A DNA stretch of 38,720 bases from Alteromonadaceae bacterium UBA2620 (GCA_002339125.1 DDJQ01000100.1:1-38720); one strand, 5' to 3'; positions 20,561 through 29,313 are shown, counted from the stretch's first letter. Numbers and translations are program-made. The notes: a model not told the origin generated them from the sequence alone.

Positions 20561-22175
20561 GTTGTTTGGTTACTCCGCCCAATCTGACACCGCCGTAAGG
20601 GTTGATTGCCATGCCATTCAGCTCTTCCCGATAAGCCTGATACCGAAAGGCATGGGCAATTGGCACCATAGGTAGTTTATCGAACAGCAGTTCATTGGCC
20701 TGAAAATATAATGCTTTACGGATGTCTACGTCTTCGGTCTGTAATGCCCGGTCGAGAATTTCATCATAGGCCGGATTACACCAGCGTGCACGGTTGGTTC
20801 CCGAAGGAATGGCATCACAACTTAATAATGGCCGGTAAAAGTTATCCGGATCGCCGTTATCTGCCGACCAGCCAATCAATACCGAGTCGTGATTGCCCTG
20901 ACGCAGTTGGCGGCGGAAGGTTGACCAGTCGTAACTGACAATATTCACTTCTACTTCAACATCCGCCAGGTAACGCTGAATCAGCTCTGCCATCTTCTGC
21001 GCATTGGGGTTATAGGCCCGCTCCACGGGAATTGCCCAGACAGACATGGTAAAACCAGGCTCTATGCCAGCTTCATCCAGCAGTTGCCGGGCCAGTACCG
21101 GATTATAGCCGGTATCCTGGGCATCGGCCTGGTAAGCCCAACTGGCAGCCGGTAACAGCGATTTAGCCCGGGTTGCACTGTCAAAATATACCGCTTCGAT
21201 CAGGGTGTTCTTATCAATAGCGTAGGCGAGGGCTTTACGCACAGAAGGATTATCAAACGGCGGGCGTTCGGTATTGAAAGCCCAAAAACCAATGTTCAGG
21301 CCAGGTTTCTCGGCCAACACTAAATCTTCTCTCTCACGGATGATTTGGTGATCAACCCGGGCCGGAAAGGCCACCGCGTCGCATTCGCCAGTCATTAATT
21401 TTGCCAGGCGCAATGAACTCTTAGGGGTAATATCGAATAAAAGCGCCTTGCTAGCTGGCGTGCCTTGCCAGTAATCATTATTTACATCATACCGAATATA
21501 ATGGTTTTTCTGATAATCGGCATACTGATAAGGGCCGGTGCCAATGGGGAGTCGGTCGATTCTTTCCGGGATGCCCTGGGACATCAGCACATCCGCATAC
21601 TCGGCAGACAGGATCACCGAGAAATCACTGGCAATGTTTGCCAGGAATGAGCTGTCCCGTTGTTTTAGGCTAATTTCGACCTCATAAGGCGAGACGGCTT
21701 TAATATCAGCAATATTGTCGGCCAGTCCCAGTGATTCAAAGTAGGGGTAATAGCCGCCTGAGACATTATGAAAGCTGTGCTCGGGTAACCGCCAGCGGTT
21801 AAACGAAAACAGCACATCCCTGGCATCGAAAGGGCGATTTGGCATGAAATAATCGGTGGTGTGGAATTTAACATCCCGACGCAGTGAAAAACGGTATAGC
21901 AGCCCGTCATCGCTGACCGACCAACTGGTAGCCAGCGACGGGCGAATGCGACCGCTCTCGGTATCAAACTCAAGTAATCGGTCGTATATCTGATGGGCAG
22001 TGGCATCGGCGGTCGTAGTTGAGGTATCGAGTTGCGGATTCATCGAAATGGGATCGCTTTCTGAACAATATACCAGGCCATTAGTATAGTTAGCGCTGTA
22101 TTTTTGCGGCGAGCAGCCACCCAGTAATGTCATCAAAGCTGTTGAAATCACCGGCCAGACCAACCACTTTTGCAT
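20553..22175 (-). CDS. sapA: Peptide ABC transporter solute-binding lipoprotein SapA
   Basis: SapA is the periplasmic solute-binding component (SBP_bac_5 family, about 540 residues). The N-terminus MQKWLVWPVISTALMTLLGG leads to Cys21, a lipobox, so it is likely a lipid-anchored protein. Family motifs include LVYCSESDPISMNPQLDTST, DRLLEFDTESGRIRPSLATSW and the region NIGFWAFNTERPPFDNPSVRKALAYAI. It is encoded 2 bases after pspF, so it heads the sap genes inside a pspF-led operon. Which peptide or other ligand it binds here is not predictable. Confidence 0.93.
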   Translation of the reverse strand: MQKWLVWPVISTALMTLLGGCSPQKYSANYTNGLVYCSESDPISMNPQLDTSTTTADATAHQIYDRLLEFDTESGRIRPSLATSWSVSDDGLLYRFSLRRDVKFHTTDYFMPNRPFDARDVLFSFNRWRLPEHSFHNVSGGYYPYFESLGLADNIADIKAVSPYEVEISLKQRDSSFLANIASDFSVILSAEYADVLMSQGIPERIDRLPIGTGPYQYADYQKNHYIRYDVNNDYWQGTPASKALLFDITPKSSLRLAKLMTGECDAVAFPARVDHQIIREREDLVLAEKPGLNIGFWAFNTERPPFDNPSVRKALAYAIDKNTLIEAVYFDSATRAKSLLPAASWAYQADAQDTGYNPVLARQLLDEAGIEPGFTMSVWAIPVERAYNPNAQKMAELIQRYLADVEVEVNIVSYDWSTFRRQLRQGNHDSVLIGWSADNGDPDNFYRPLLSCDAIPSGTNRARWCNPAYDEILDRALQTEDVDIRKALYFQANELLFDKLPMVPIAHAFRYQAYREELNGMAINPYGGVRLGGVTKQRD

Positions 22176-22177
22176 GA

Positions 22178-23287
22178 TTACTCTTCCTCAGTGGCCGCAG
22201 AGTCGAGCAGGTTGTACTTTTTAAGGTAGCCCCGCAACTGGTGATAGGTAAGGCTGAGTTTCTCAGCGGTTTTCTTTTGATTGTACTGACTGTCAGCCAG
22301 GGCTTGCTGAATCAGTTCGATTTCATACTGTTGAGACAGATTTTTCAGATCCACCGGATACTCAGTGGCCGGTTTTACCGGCGCCGCCGGCACCACTGGC
22401 TCAGTAGCTACCGCAGCGTCGCTGGCGGTGCCAGTAGATTTCACTTCTGACTGCTCGGCAGGCGCAGAGATTCGGTCCTGGGTTTTAACTCGCCCTTTTG
22501 GCCTAAAAGCCGATTCAAAAGGGTCGAGAATAATTTCGTGGACCGGTAAATGGGGGTTGTTACAGCGATATACGGCGCGCTCAATGACATTTTTAAGCTC
22601 TCGGATATTACCGGGCCAGTCATATTCAAGCAGGGTACACTTGGCTTTTTCGGTAAAGCCGCTGAACAGCTCCATTTCGAGTTCCCGGGCCATATTAATC
22701 GCAAAGGTTTCAGCCAGCAGTAAGATGTCCTCCTGACGTTCACGCAGTGGTGGGATGGTAATTACATCAAAGGCCAGTCGGTCGAGCAGGTCGGCCCGAA
22801 ATTCACCGCTGTCGGCCAGCGCCGGGAGGTCTTCGTTGGTGGCGGCCACTAAACGCACATCTACCTTAAGCGTTTTGTTACCCCCCACACGCTCAAATTC
22901 ACCGTATTCGATAACTCGCAGGAGTTTTTCCTGAATCAAACCAGACGTATTGGCCAGTTCATCAAGAAACAGGGTGCCGGTGTGGGCCAGCTCGAACCGA
23001 CCTTCACGGCGTTTACCCGCGCCGGTAAAGGCACCGGCCTCGTAACCAAAGAGCTCGCTTTCCAGCAAATTCTCATTCAAAGCGGCACAGTTTAGTTTTA
23101 CATAGTTTTGATCCCAGCGCTGCGACAAAAAGTGCAAACGCGCTGCAATCAGCTCTTTACCGGTACCACGTTCACCGATAATGAGCACCGGTTTATTGAG
23201 CGGGGCAATTTGTGAAACCTGCTCTAAAACCTCTAAAAAACTGTTAGCCTGGCCAAGTAAATTATCTTGCTGGCGAAAACGACTCAT
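22178..23287 (-). CDS. pspF: Phage shock protein operon transcriptional activator PspF
   Basis: PspF is a sigma-54 enhancer-binding protein that activates psp genes under inner-membrane stress and is held off by PspA. It has 369 residues and no N-terminal receiver domain, as expected. Walker A is GERGTGKE (38-45), the sigma-54 contact loop GAFTGA is intact (85-90) and Walker B is TLFLDE (105-110). The C-terminus carries a Fis-type helix-turn-helix (KKTAEKLSLTYHQLRGYLKKY). A variable linker (about 265-325) rich in Ala, Pro and Val is longer than in E. coli PspF. ATG 23287 has GAGGG five bases upstream; the TTG at 23299 is rejected. It is divergent from pspA and only 2 bases ahead of sapA. Confidence 0.95.
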   Translation of the reverse strand: MSRFRQQDNLLGQANSFLEVLEQVSQIAPLNKPVLIIGERGTGKELIAARLHFLSQRWDQNYVKLNCAALNENLLESELFGYEAGAFTGAGKRREGRFELAHTGTLFLDELANTSGLIQEKLLRVIEYGEFERVGGNKTLKVDVRLVAATNEDLPALADSGEFRADLLDRLAFDVITIPPLRERQEDILLLAETFAINMARELEMELFSGFTEKAKCTLLEYDWPGNIRELKNVIERAVYRCNNPHLPVHEIILDPFESAFRPKGRVKTQDRISAPAEQSEVKSTGTASDAAVATEPVVPAAPVKPATEYPVDLKNLSQQYEIELIQQALADSQYNQKKTAEKLSLTYHQLRGYLKKYNLLDSAATEEE

Positions 23288-23411
23288 TAATTCCCTCAAA
23301 AAGTAGCCAAATCGACCAATTAATAGTGTAGATTAAAAACATTATTGATTACAGCGTTTATTGATATTAAATATTCGCCAGTAAATTCAATGCTTTACTT
23401 TTTTTTGTGAG

Positions 23412-23428
23412 TTGGCGCGGTATTTGTA
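23412..23428 (+). promoter_or_regulatory. Candidate sigma-54 promoter of pspABC
   Basis: TTGGCGCGGTATTTGTA matches the -24/-12 consensus: the GG pair (23414-23415) is followed after ten bases by GT (23426-23427) where GC is standard. It lies 65 bases ahead of the pspA start, in the pspF-pspA spacer, where a PspF-dependent promoter is expected. AT-rich DNA upstream, with TTGATTA and TTGATAT motifs, could hold the PspF and IHF sites. Confidence 0.6.
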
Positions 23429-23492
23429 TGTGTTAGTACAAGTTGAAACCAAGTTAATCCACATGTTTAACACGCGCTAGAGGTAAATAATT

Positions 23493-24185
23493 ATGGGTAT
23501 CTTCTCTCGTTTCACAGACATTGTGAACTCAAATATTAACGCGTTACTGGATAAAGCCGAAGATCCTGAAAAAATGGTTCGTCTGATTATTCAGGAAATG
23601 GAAGACACACTCGTTGAGGTTCGTTCTGCGTCTGCTAAGACCATCGCGAACAAAAAGGAAATAGCTTCTCAAATCAGCAAAATGGAAGCGGACGCTGCCG
23701 ACTGGCAGAACAAAGCAGAGTTTGCTCTAAGCAAAGACCGTGAAGATCTGGCCCGTTCAGCGCTGCAGGAAAAGAAAAAGAGTCAGGAAGCTGCTGATGT
23801 GCTTACCGCTGAGTTAAGTGCGGTAGAAGAGCAAATTAGCAAACTACAGGACGAAATCGTTCAGTTGCAGGAAAAGCTGGCTGATGCCAAAGCCCGTCAG
23901 AAAACTATTCTGATGCGCCAGAAAACCGCATCATCACGCCTTGAGGTTCGTAAAACCCTCGACAGCGGTAAGATTGATGAGGCTATGGGTCGCTTTGATC
24001 AGTACGAGCGCAAAATTGAGGATATTGAATCGCAGGTTGAAGCCTATGACCTGGGCAAGAAAACGCTGCAGGACGAATTTGCCGAGCTGGAAGCCGGCGA
24101 CAAAATTAATGATGAGTTAGAAGCGCTGAAGGCGAAGATGAAAAAGGCTGATAAGCCTGCTGCAAAGACAGCAAAATCTAAATAA
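23493..24185 (+). CDS. pspA: Phage shock protein A
   Basis: PspA is an ESCRT-III-like peripheral membrane protein that stabilises the damaged inner membrane and inhibits PspF. It has 230 residues. The N-terminus MGIFSRFTDIVNSNINALLDKAEDPEKMVR is the amphipathic helix region and contains the conserved EDPEK loop. The rest is long coiled coil (about 25-185) with EEQISKLQDEIVQLQEKLADAKARQ. A lysine- and alanine-rich tail extends beyond the core. GAGG lies 8 bases before the ATG. It is first of pspABC. Confidence 0.96.
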   Translation: MGIFSRFTDIVNSNINALLDKAEDPEKMVRLIIQEMEDTLVEVRSASAKTIANKKEIASQISKMEADAADWQNKAEFALSKDREDLARSALQEKKKSQEAADVLTAELSAVEEQISKLQDEIVQLQEKLADAKARQKTILMRQKTASSRLEVRKTLDSGKIDEAMGRFDQYERKIEDIESQVEAYDLGKKTLQDEFAELEAGDKINDELEALKAKMKKADKPAAKTAKSK

Positions 24186-24240
24186 CTGATTATAGTTTAT
24201 TGGCTGGGGGAACTCAGCACTTCTGACCGGAGGTATTAAA

Positions 24241-24480
24241 ATGGACGGAGATATTGTTGCACTCATACTGGCACCACTGATCATCTTTTTGATTTTTGTG
24301 GCCCCTATCTGGCTAATCCTGCATTACCGCAGTAAAAAGCAAGTCAGCCAGGGACTGTCAGCCGAAGAGCAGGTTGCATTGCAGGAACTAGCGGGCAAAG
24401 CGGAAGCGATGTCAGAGCGAATTCAAACGCTGGAGGCTATTTTAGACTCAGAAGCACCTGAATGGAGGAACCGGGCATGA
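24241..24480 (+). CDS. pspB: Phage shock protein B
   Basis: PspB is a small inner-membrane protein that with PspC senses membrane stress and recruits PspA. It has 79 residues: one transmembrane helix (IVALILAPLIIFLIFVAPIWLILHY, residues 5-29), then a basic segment (RSKKQ) and a coiled coil (ALQELAGKAEAMSERIQTLEAIL). GGAGG lies about 8 bases before the ATG. Its stop overlaps the start of pspC (ATGA). Confidence 0.93.
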   Translation: MDGDIVALILAPLIIFLIFVAPIWLILHYRSKKQVSQGLSAEEQVALQELAGKAEAMSERIQTLEAILDSEAPEWRNRA

Positions 24481-24920
24481 ACAGTAAGAAAACCATTTAC
24501 CGTGACGCCAAGCACGGTCGTATAGCCGGCGTTTGCGCCGGCATCGCAGAGTACTTCGGTTTGGAAGTGTGGCTGGTACGAATTTTAACGGTAACCGCGT
24601 TTTTCCTACTGGCTGGCCCATTTGTTTTAGTAAGTTATGTAGCGTGCTGGTTCATTTTTGACAAGAAGCCGCAAAACCCGGAAGCGATGAATTACAGTCA
24701 ACCGGTTGAAGTAAGTGGTAAAGGCTGGAGAAATTCCGGTTCTGGTAATAACGACAAAGTGGAAGTGAAAACCCGTGTGTGGCAGGCAGGAGAGCCGCCT
24801 CGTCAGGCCTTTCACGATATTACCAACCGCTTTCAAACCATTGAATCGCGGTTACGCAAAATGGAAACCTACGTGACATCACGTGAGTATCAGTTAAATC
24901 GCGAAATTAGCCGCTTGTAA
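24477..24920 (+). CDS. pspC: Phage shock protein C
   Basis: PspC is the PspB partner in the stress sensor. It has 147 residues. The PspC domain reads IYRDAKHGRIAGVCAGIAEYFG, then VWLVRILTVTAFFLLAGPFVLVSYVACWFIFDKKP, with one or two membrane segments. The C-terminal part ends in a short coiled coil (ITNRFQTIESRLRKMETYV). ATG 24477 overlaps the pspB stop and has GGAGG at 24464-24468; the earlier ATG at 24462 precedes that ribosome site and is rejected. No pspD or pspE follows; the insertion sequence begins 28 bases after the stop. Confidence 0.93.
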   Translation: MNSKKTIYRDAKHGRIAGVCAGIAEYFGLEVWLVRILTVTAFFLLAGPFVLVSYVACWFIFDKKPQNPEAMNYSQPVEVSGKGWRNSGSGNNDKVEVKTRVWQAGEPPRQAFHDITNRFQTIESRLRKMETYVTSREYQLNREISRL

Positions 24921-24930
24921 AGCTAACCCA

Positions 24931-24948
24931 GATCAAGGGGTCAGAGTC
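24931..24948. repeat. Left half of a REP-like palindrome, ending in the left IS target duplication
   Basis: GATCAAGGGGTCAGAGTC. Its last 11 bases (24938-24948, GGGTCAGAGTC) recur directly after the IS at 26282-26292. Before insertion this arm would have paired with ACTCTGACC and CCTTGATC at 26298-26315, giving a 17-bp stem with one bulged base. An inverted copy of ATCAAGGGGTCAGAGTC lies at 26404-26420. Confidence 0.75.
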
Positions 24949-26281
24949 TGAGGGATCCCCACGAATTTAATTTCATGTGCCTGCGGCCCAGGCAGCGTCA
25001 ACTATGGAGCTGTACCATTTGAGTGCAGCTTTCCACTGTCGCATAGTGAATCTTATTCGGCAAGCAATAGCTCTCAGACCGAGATAGTGGAATGACAGCA
25101 CGCTTCTGGTGTCGGTATTAGCTTGGAAGCGCCGATGTTTATTCGAAGAGACGACTACCATACCCAATAAGATAGCAACCAGTGACGCTAACGTAGTAAG
25201 TAATATCAGTATTGTTAGACGCTGCTTTTTCACGCTTTTATTTTGCTCATAGCCAAGCCCGAACTTGGTGCTTTTCATGTCTCTAAAGCCTTCTTCAATC
25301 TGCATGCGCTGGCGATAAATGGCAACGACCTGTTTCGATAAGCGTCGATGAGATGCTAGTGATGTGGCTAACAGCCACGGGTCTTTCGCACCTTGCGCAT
25401 GGACTTTCGACCGCTTTGATGCTTTGCGTGTACCATCTGGATTTGAAGCGTGGCGCCCTTTCGCTTTCTGCTTGAACAGAACTAACGTACAGGCAAAGGG
25501 GTTACCTCTAGCTATTTGGCTGTTATCAAAACGCTTTGGTCGACTGGTCGCTTGGGCATAAAGGTGACGAATACACTGCCACGTATTGCCGCTGTCGAGT
25601 GAGTAAAAATGCGGTTTGCGAACCCGTCCGACAATATCCCAGCCTAACGCTAATACTTCCCTGAACCAGGGTGATTTATACCCTGCGTCGGTGACGATAA
25701 TGGGTCGGCAATTTGAAGGTAACATGGCGTGTAACGTCTTTAAGAATGCCTTGTGGGTGGCGGGTTTCTCTTTGGTCTTGTTGCAGTGAACTTCTTGATA
25801 AAGTGTGACGGGTCTACCCTTTAAAGATATGGCCGCGCGTAAAAGAAAGTGCGCTTTATGGTCATCTAAATCTGACCAGTCGATTGAGATAACAGGGCGT
25901 GATGTGCTGCCACAAAATAGTTGGCAAATAGATGCATAGATAAACGGTGTTTCACTTAATAAATGCGGGTTTGAAAGCAAGCGGTCGGCACGTTTAATCC
26001 GATGTTTTTCATAAGCTTTAGTACTAATCCCACGACCAATACTCGTTACGCTTGCTGCGCTTCCATGAAGAAGGCTTTTCACGCACGCCGTTACCACATC
26101 CCGACGCGCTTTATGCATTTTATAGCTGACAAGCGATATGACATTGTTCACAATAGATAGGGCATTCATGGCAGTTTGGTCTCGGTTATTTTTGGCGATT
26201 GATCTGATCACCAAACGTCATGAATGTTCCTATCTTTTTTTATCTTATTGATATTGCATTATTATTTGTGGGGATACCTCA
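24949..26281 (-). mobile_element. Insertion sequence, IS4 family, apparently complete
   Basis: A 1333-bp element with one transposase gene on the minus strand. The ends are imperfect inverted repeats: the left reads TGAGGGATCCCCACGAAT and the right, on the opposite strand, TGAGGTATCCCCACAAAT, 16 of 18 matching. An 11-bp direct repeat GGGTCAGAGTC flanks it on both sides (24938-24948 and 26282-26292), in the 9-12 bp range made by IS4-family transposases. Intact ends, frame and target duplication suggest a recent insertion. It sits between pspC and the convergent M16 peptidase gene, interrupting a REP-like palindrome and no gene. Confidence 0.88.
24973..26169 (-). CDS. IS4-family transposase
   Basis: DDE transposase that cuts and joins the ends of the surrounding element. 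From ATG 26169 (MNALSIVNNV) it has 398 residues, close to IS10-type transposases; an upstream GTG at 26214 would add 15. The catalytic residues are visible: the first Asp in ISIDWSDL, the second in IVTDAGYKS, and the Glu within the IS4 signature Y-x2-R-x3-E-x6-K (YRQRMQIEEGFRDMK). The frame is uninterrupted, so the enzyme may be active. Confidence 0.9.
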   Translation of the reverse strand: MNALSIVNNVISLVSYKMHKARRDVVTACVKSLLHGSAASVTSIGRGISTKAYEKHRIKRADRLLSNPHLLSETPFIYASICQLFCGSTSRPVISIDWSDLDDHKAHFLLRAAISLKGRPVTLYQEVHCNKTKEKPATHKAFLKTLHAMLPSNCRPIIVTDAGYKSPWFREVLALGWDIVGRVRKPHFYSLDSGNTWQCIRHLYAQATSRPKRFDNSQIARGNPFACTLVLFKQKAKGRHASNPDGTRKASKRSKVHAQGAKDPWLLATSLASHRRLSKQVVAIYRQRMQIEEGFRDMKSTKFGLGYEQNKSVKKQRLTILILLTTLASLVAILLGMVVVSSNKHRRFQANTDTRSVLSFHYLGLRAIACRIRFTMRQWKAALKWYSSIVDAAWAAGT

Positions 26282-26315
26282 GGGTCAGAGTCCATGAACT
26301 CTGACCACCTTGATC
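26282..26315. repeat. Right IS target duplication and right half of the REP-like palindrome
   Basis: GGGTCAGAGTC (26282-26292) is the second copy of the target duplication. GGTCAGAGT (26283-26291) pairs with ACTCTGACC (26298-26306) around a 6-base loop, so a 9-bp hairpin survives next to the IS; the outer half CCTTGATC (26308-26315) now lacks its adjacent partner. Confidence 0.75.
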
Positions 26316-26324
26316 CTTTAGATA

Positions 26325-26357
26325 AGAAAAGCGCCGTATGGCGCTTTTCGTCTTTTT
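26325..26357. terminator. Bidirectional terminator between pspABC/IS and the M16 peptidase gene
   Basis: AAAAGCGCC (26327-26335), loop GTAT and GGCGCTTTT (26340-26348) form a perfect 9-bp stem with T-runs on one side and A-runs on the other, so it can end transcripts from both convergent directions. Confidence 0.8.
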
Positions 26358-26403
26358 ACTCAACAGTTTTGGTCAACATTAATTTAGATGGGATTAGTCC
26401 AAG

Positions 26404-26420
26404 GACTCTGACCCCTTGAT
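26404..26420. repeat. Inverted copy of the REP-like arm
   Basis: GACTCTGACCCCTTGAT is the exact reverse complement of 24932-24948. Together with the palindrome flanking the IS it makes a REP-pair arrangement in the pspC-peptidase spacer. Confidence 0.7.
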
Positions 26421-26430
26421 TTTTATCTTT

Positions 26431-29313
26431 TTAGATGGGATTTACCGGCTCCCCGTAAATATCCAGTTCTACCGGCTCACCGTAGCCAAGCTCTTTGATT
26501 CGCTCAAGCTGTGTTTCGGCATCACCTACCACCAGATAAATCATTTGTTGCTCATTAAGGTGTTGTTTAATGACCTGATGAATATCCTTAAGCGATGCGT
26601 TCTGCACAAACTCCTGCTGGGTAGCGATGTAATTATCCTCTAATCCCAGACGGCTGATTTCCTCAAGCATGTTGAGCTGACTATCCAGCGTCTCAAAGCG
26701 TCTCGAGTTAGCTTTGATGACCATATTTTTGGCGGTGGCCAAGTCTTCTTCCAGATAGGTGGGCTGATACTGACCAATCAGATTTTTGAAAATTTGCAGT
26801 GATTCTAACGTCACATTGGTTCGCACCTGAGAGGCTGCAATAAAGGGCACCTGATATTGTGCGGCTGGCAGATAAGAATACGCGCCATAGGTATAACCCT
26901 TCTGGATACGCAGCGTCTGACCGAGGCGTGCACTCATTCCGCCGCCGAGTCGCTCATTAGCAAAATCAATGGCAAAAAAGTCAGGATCGGAAGCTGGTAA
27001 TACTGGCTTGCCAACATAAATCACCGATTGTTTGGCATCTGGTACATCAACAAAGTAAACCACTGGTTTATCTACCGGCGAAACTTCAGGTTGTGCTGGC
27101 AGTACCACGGTTTCACCCTGCCATTGCTTCACAGGTGCGGCTGCAGTAACAGCTTCCTCCGGGCTCAGCGCACCTACCACATGCAGGGTAGCTTGCTTCG
27201 GTGACATCACTTTCTCGTAATAGGCCTTAACATCAGCCAGAGTAATGCTCTCAACACTGGCCTGAGTGCCACCCATAGGCTGCCCGGCAACATGGTTATC
27301 GCCATACAGCAGGTGAGCAAACACGTTGCTGGCAATCCGCGCGGCATTTCCTTCATCCCGTTTAATGCGGGTTAAACTGGCCGATTTAAGGCGTTCAAAT
27401 TCATTCTCATCCCAACGTGGTGATAACAACATTTCTGCTGCCAGCTCCATCAGGGCGGGGTAATGTTTGGCTAATACGCGGCCGGATAGCTCAATGCTTT
27501 CACGATCAGCAGAGATGAAAAGTTGTGCGCCTAACTGGCCAATTGCCTGTTCCAGTTCCTGTGGCGTTTTATTCGCCGTGCCTTCGTTAAGTAATTGCGC
27601 CATCAGCGCTGCAGTACCGGATTTCCCTTTCGGATCCAGCCATTGTCCGCCATCGATTGTCAGGGAGAAATTAACCACTGGCAGCTCGTTGCTGGTAATA
27701 CCAATCACCTTCACGCCATTATCCATTGACTGATGCCAGATATCTGGTGTGGTAAGAGTCGGCAGCTCAGTCAGAGGCGGTTCTGAGCGGTCGTGCTCGG
27801 TGGGCGTTTTAGTATACTCGACCGGTTTTTCCTCAAATTCCGGTTCGCTGCCCACAACAATTTCTTCTTCTTTCACCGGTGCTTTGCTGGAACCAGTGAG
27901 AACCAGGTCTGGCTGATCCTTAGGTACAAAAGATGCCACAATAGCAGGCTGGTTATATACGTACTGATTAAACACGCGCATAATGTCTTCGCGGGTCACC
28001 GCCTGAATATTGGCAATGTCCTGCTCGATAAAGCCTGGTGAACCGGCGTATTCGTTGTAGATCCCCAGTTGCAGTGCTTTATTCAGAATACTTTCGATAT
28101 TGTAATAGAATGCGGTTTCCTGTTCTGCTTTGATGCGTTGCAGCTGAGCGTCAGTAAAGCCGTTTTCAGCAAAGTCATCAAGGGCCTGCTGGATCCCGGC
28201 ATACACTTTATCGAGAGGCACATCGGCATTGGCTTGTACGTTAATCGCAAAACTGCCGGCAATCTCATTAGTGTCAGACCACGCACTTGGACGTGGCGCC
28301 AGTTTTAGCTCTTCTACCAGAGTTTTATAAAGCACGGCATTTTTGCCATCGCTGAGCAGGCGGGCGAGGGCATCCAGTGCATAAGCATCATCGGTGTATT
28401 GTTCAACCGTGGGGTAGGTGAGGCGCAGTAGCGGAAGCTTAGCAAAATTGTCTAAATGATAAAGTTTTTTGTCGGCTTCAAGGCTTACCGGTTGTGGCTC
28501 AAGGGCAGGGCTCGGCTCACCGGATTTAATTTCGCCAAACCATTTGGCCACTTTCTCTTTGGTTTGTGCAATATCAATGTCACCGGCGATAACTAAAGTG
28601 GCATTGGCTGGCATATAAAACTGATTGTAAAACTCACGAACGTCGTCCAGCGTGGCCGCCTGCAGGTCTTCCAGGTCGCCAATAACTGTCCAGTTATAGG
28701 GATGCCCGGTTGGGTACAGGGCTTTGCTGACCACGTGGCCCATATGACCATAGGGGCGATTGTCTACCCGTTGGCGCTTCTCATTTTTAACTACCTGCTT
28801 TTCGCGTTCCAGAGTGCCCTGATCTACCGTATTTATCATATAACCCAGGCGGTCAGAATCTATCCACAAAAGCTTATCAAAGGCGTCTTTGGGTACCACT
28901 TCGTAGTAAATGGTGCCGTCACTCCAGGTGCCGCCGTTGCGGGTACCGCCGAGCTCGGGGATCATTTTACGGTTAGCACCTTTAGGCACATTTTCTGAGT
29001 CGTTAAATGACATATGCTCAAAGAAGTGGGCAAAGCCGGTGCGGCCTGGCTTTTCCCGGTTGGAGCCGACATGCACCACGGTGGCCATGGCCACAATGGG
29101 ATCAGACTTATCGACGTGTAGCACTACCGTCAGGCCATTATCCAGCTCGTAGCTTTCATAATCCACACTCAGTGATGCTGATTCGCTATCAGCAGCCTGT
29201 GTAGCGGCTGCTTCCGGGGCTGCAGTGCTTTGCTGCGTCGTCACAGTACTGTCGCTGCAGCCGAGCACCGTCATTATGCTCATGGCCAGTAAAGTCGTTT
29301 TTATTTTTAACAT
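26431..29313 (-). CDS. M16-family zinc metallopeptidase, lipoprotein
   Basis: A 960-residue two-unit M16 (pitrilysin/insulinase-like) peptidase. The N-terminus is a lipoprotein signal ending in VLGC, with Cys19 as the lipidation site, followed by a low-complexity Ala, Thr and Ser linker. The first unit carries the inverted zinc motif H96-F-F-E-H100 in GRTGFAHFFEHMSFNDS and the downstream Glu region LEREKQVVKNEKRQR. The second unit (from about 530: DNGVKVIGITSNELP) lacks an HxxEH and is the usual inactive partner. It likely sits in the periplasm attached to a membrane and degrades peptides. It stands alone, convergent with psp and divergent from phhA. Confidence 0.92.
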   Translation of the reverse strand: MLKIKTTLLAMSIMTVLGCSDSTVTTQQSTAAPEAAATQAADSESASLSVDYESYELDNGLTVVLHVDKSDPIVAMATVVHVGSNREKPGRTGFAHFFEHMSFNDSENVPKGANRKMIPELGGTRNGGTWSDGTIYYEVVPKDAFDKLLWIDSDRLGYMINTVDQGTLEREKQVVKNEKRQRVDNRPYGHMGHVVSKALYPTGHPYNWTVIGDLEDLQAATLDDVREFYNQFYMPANATLVIAGDIDIAQTKEKVAKWFGEIKSGEPSPALEPQPVSLEADKKLYHLDNFAKLPLLRLTYPTVEQYTDDAYALDALARLLSDGKNAVLYKTLVEELKLAPRPSAWSDTNEIAGSFAINVQANADVPLDKVYAGIQQALDDFAENGFTDAQLQRIKAEQETAFYYNIESILNKALQLGIYNEYAGSPGFIEQDIANIQAVTREDIMRVFNQYVYNQPAIVASFVPKDQPDLVLTGSSKAPVKEEEIVVGSEPEFEEKPVEYTKTPTEHDRSEPPLTELPTLTTPDIWHQSMDNGVKVIGITSNELPVVNFSLTIDGGQWLDPKGKSGTAALMAQLLNEGTANKTPQELEQAIGQLGAQLFISADRESIELSGRVLAKHYPALMELAAEMLLSPRWDENEFERLKSASLTRIKRDEGNAARIASNVFAHLLYGDNHVAGQPMGGTQASVESITLADVKAYYEKVMSPKQATLHVVGALSPEEAVTAAAPVKQWQGETVVLPAQPEVSPVDKPVVYFVDVPDAKQSVIYVGKPVLPASDPDFFAIDFANERLGGGMSARLGQTLRIQKGYTYGAYSYLPAAQYQVPFIAASQVRTNVTLESLQIFKNLIGQYQPTYLEEDLATAKNMVIKANSRRFETLDSQLNMLEEISRLGLEDNYIATQQEFVQNASLKDIHQVIKQHLNEQQMIYLVVGDAETQLERIKELGYGEPVELDIYGEPVNPI

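Noticed and set aside
26170..26214. GTG-initiated longer form of the IS transposase
   Set aside because: The extra 15 residues are poorly conserved in kind and closer to the IS end; ATG 26169 gives the expected length near 400. Not fully excluded.
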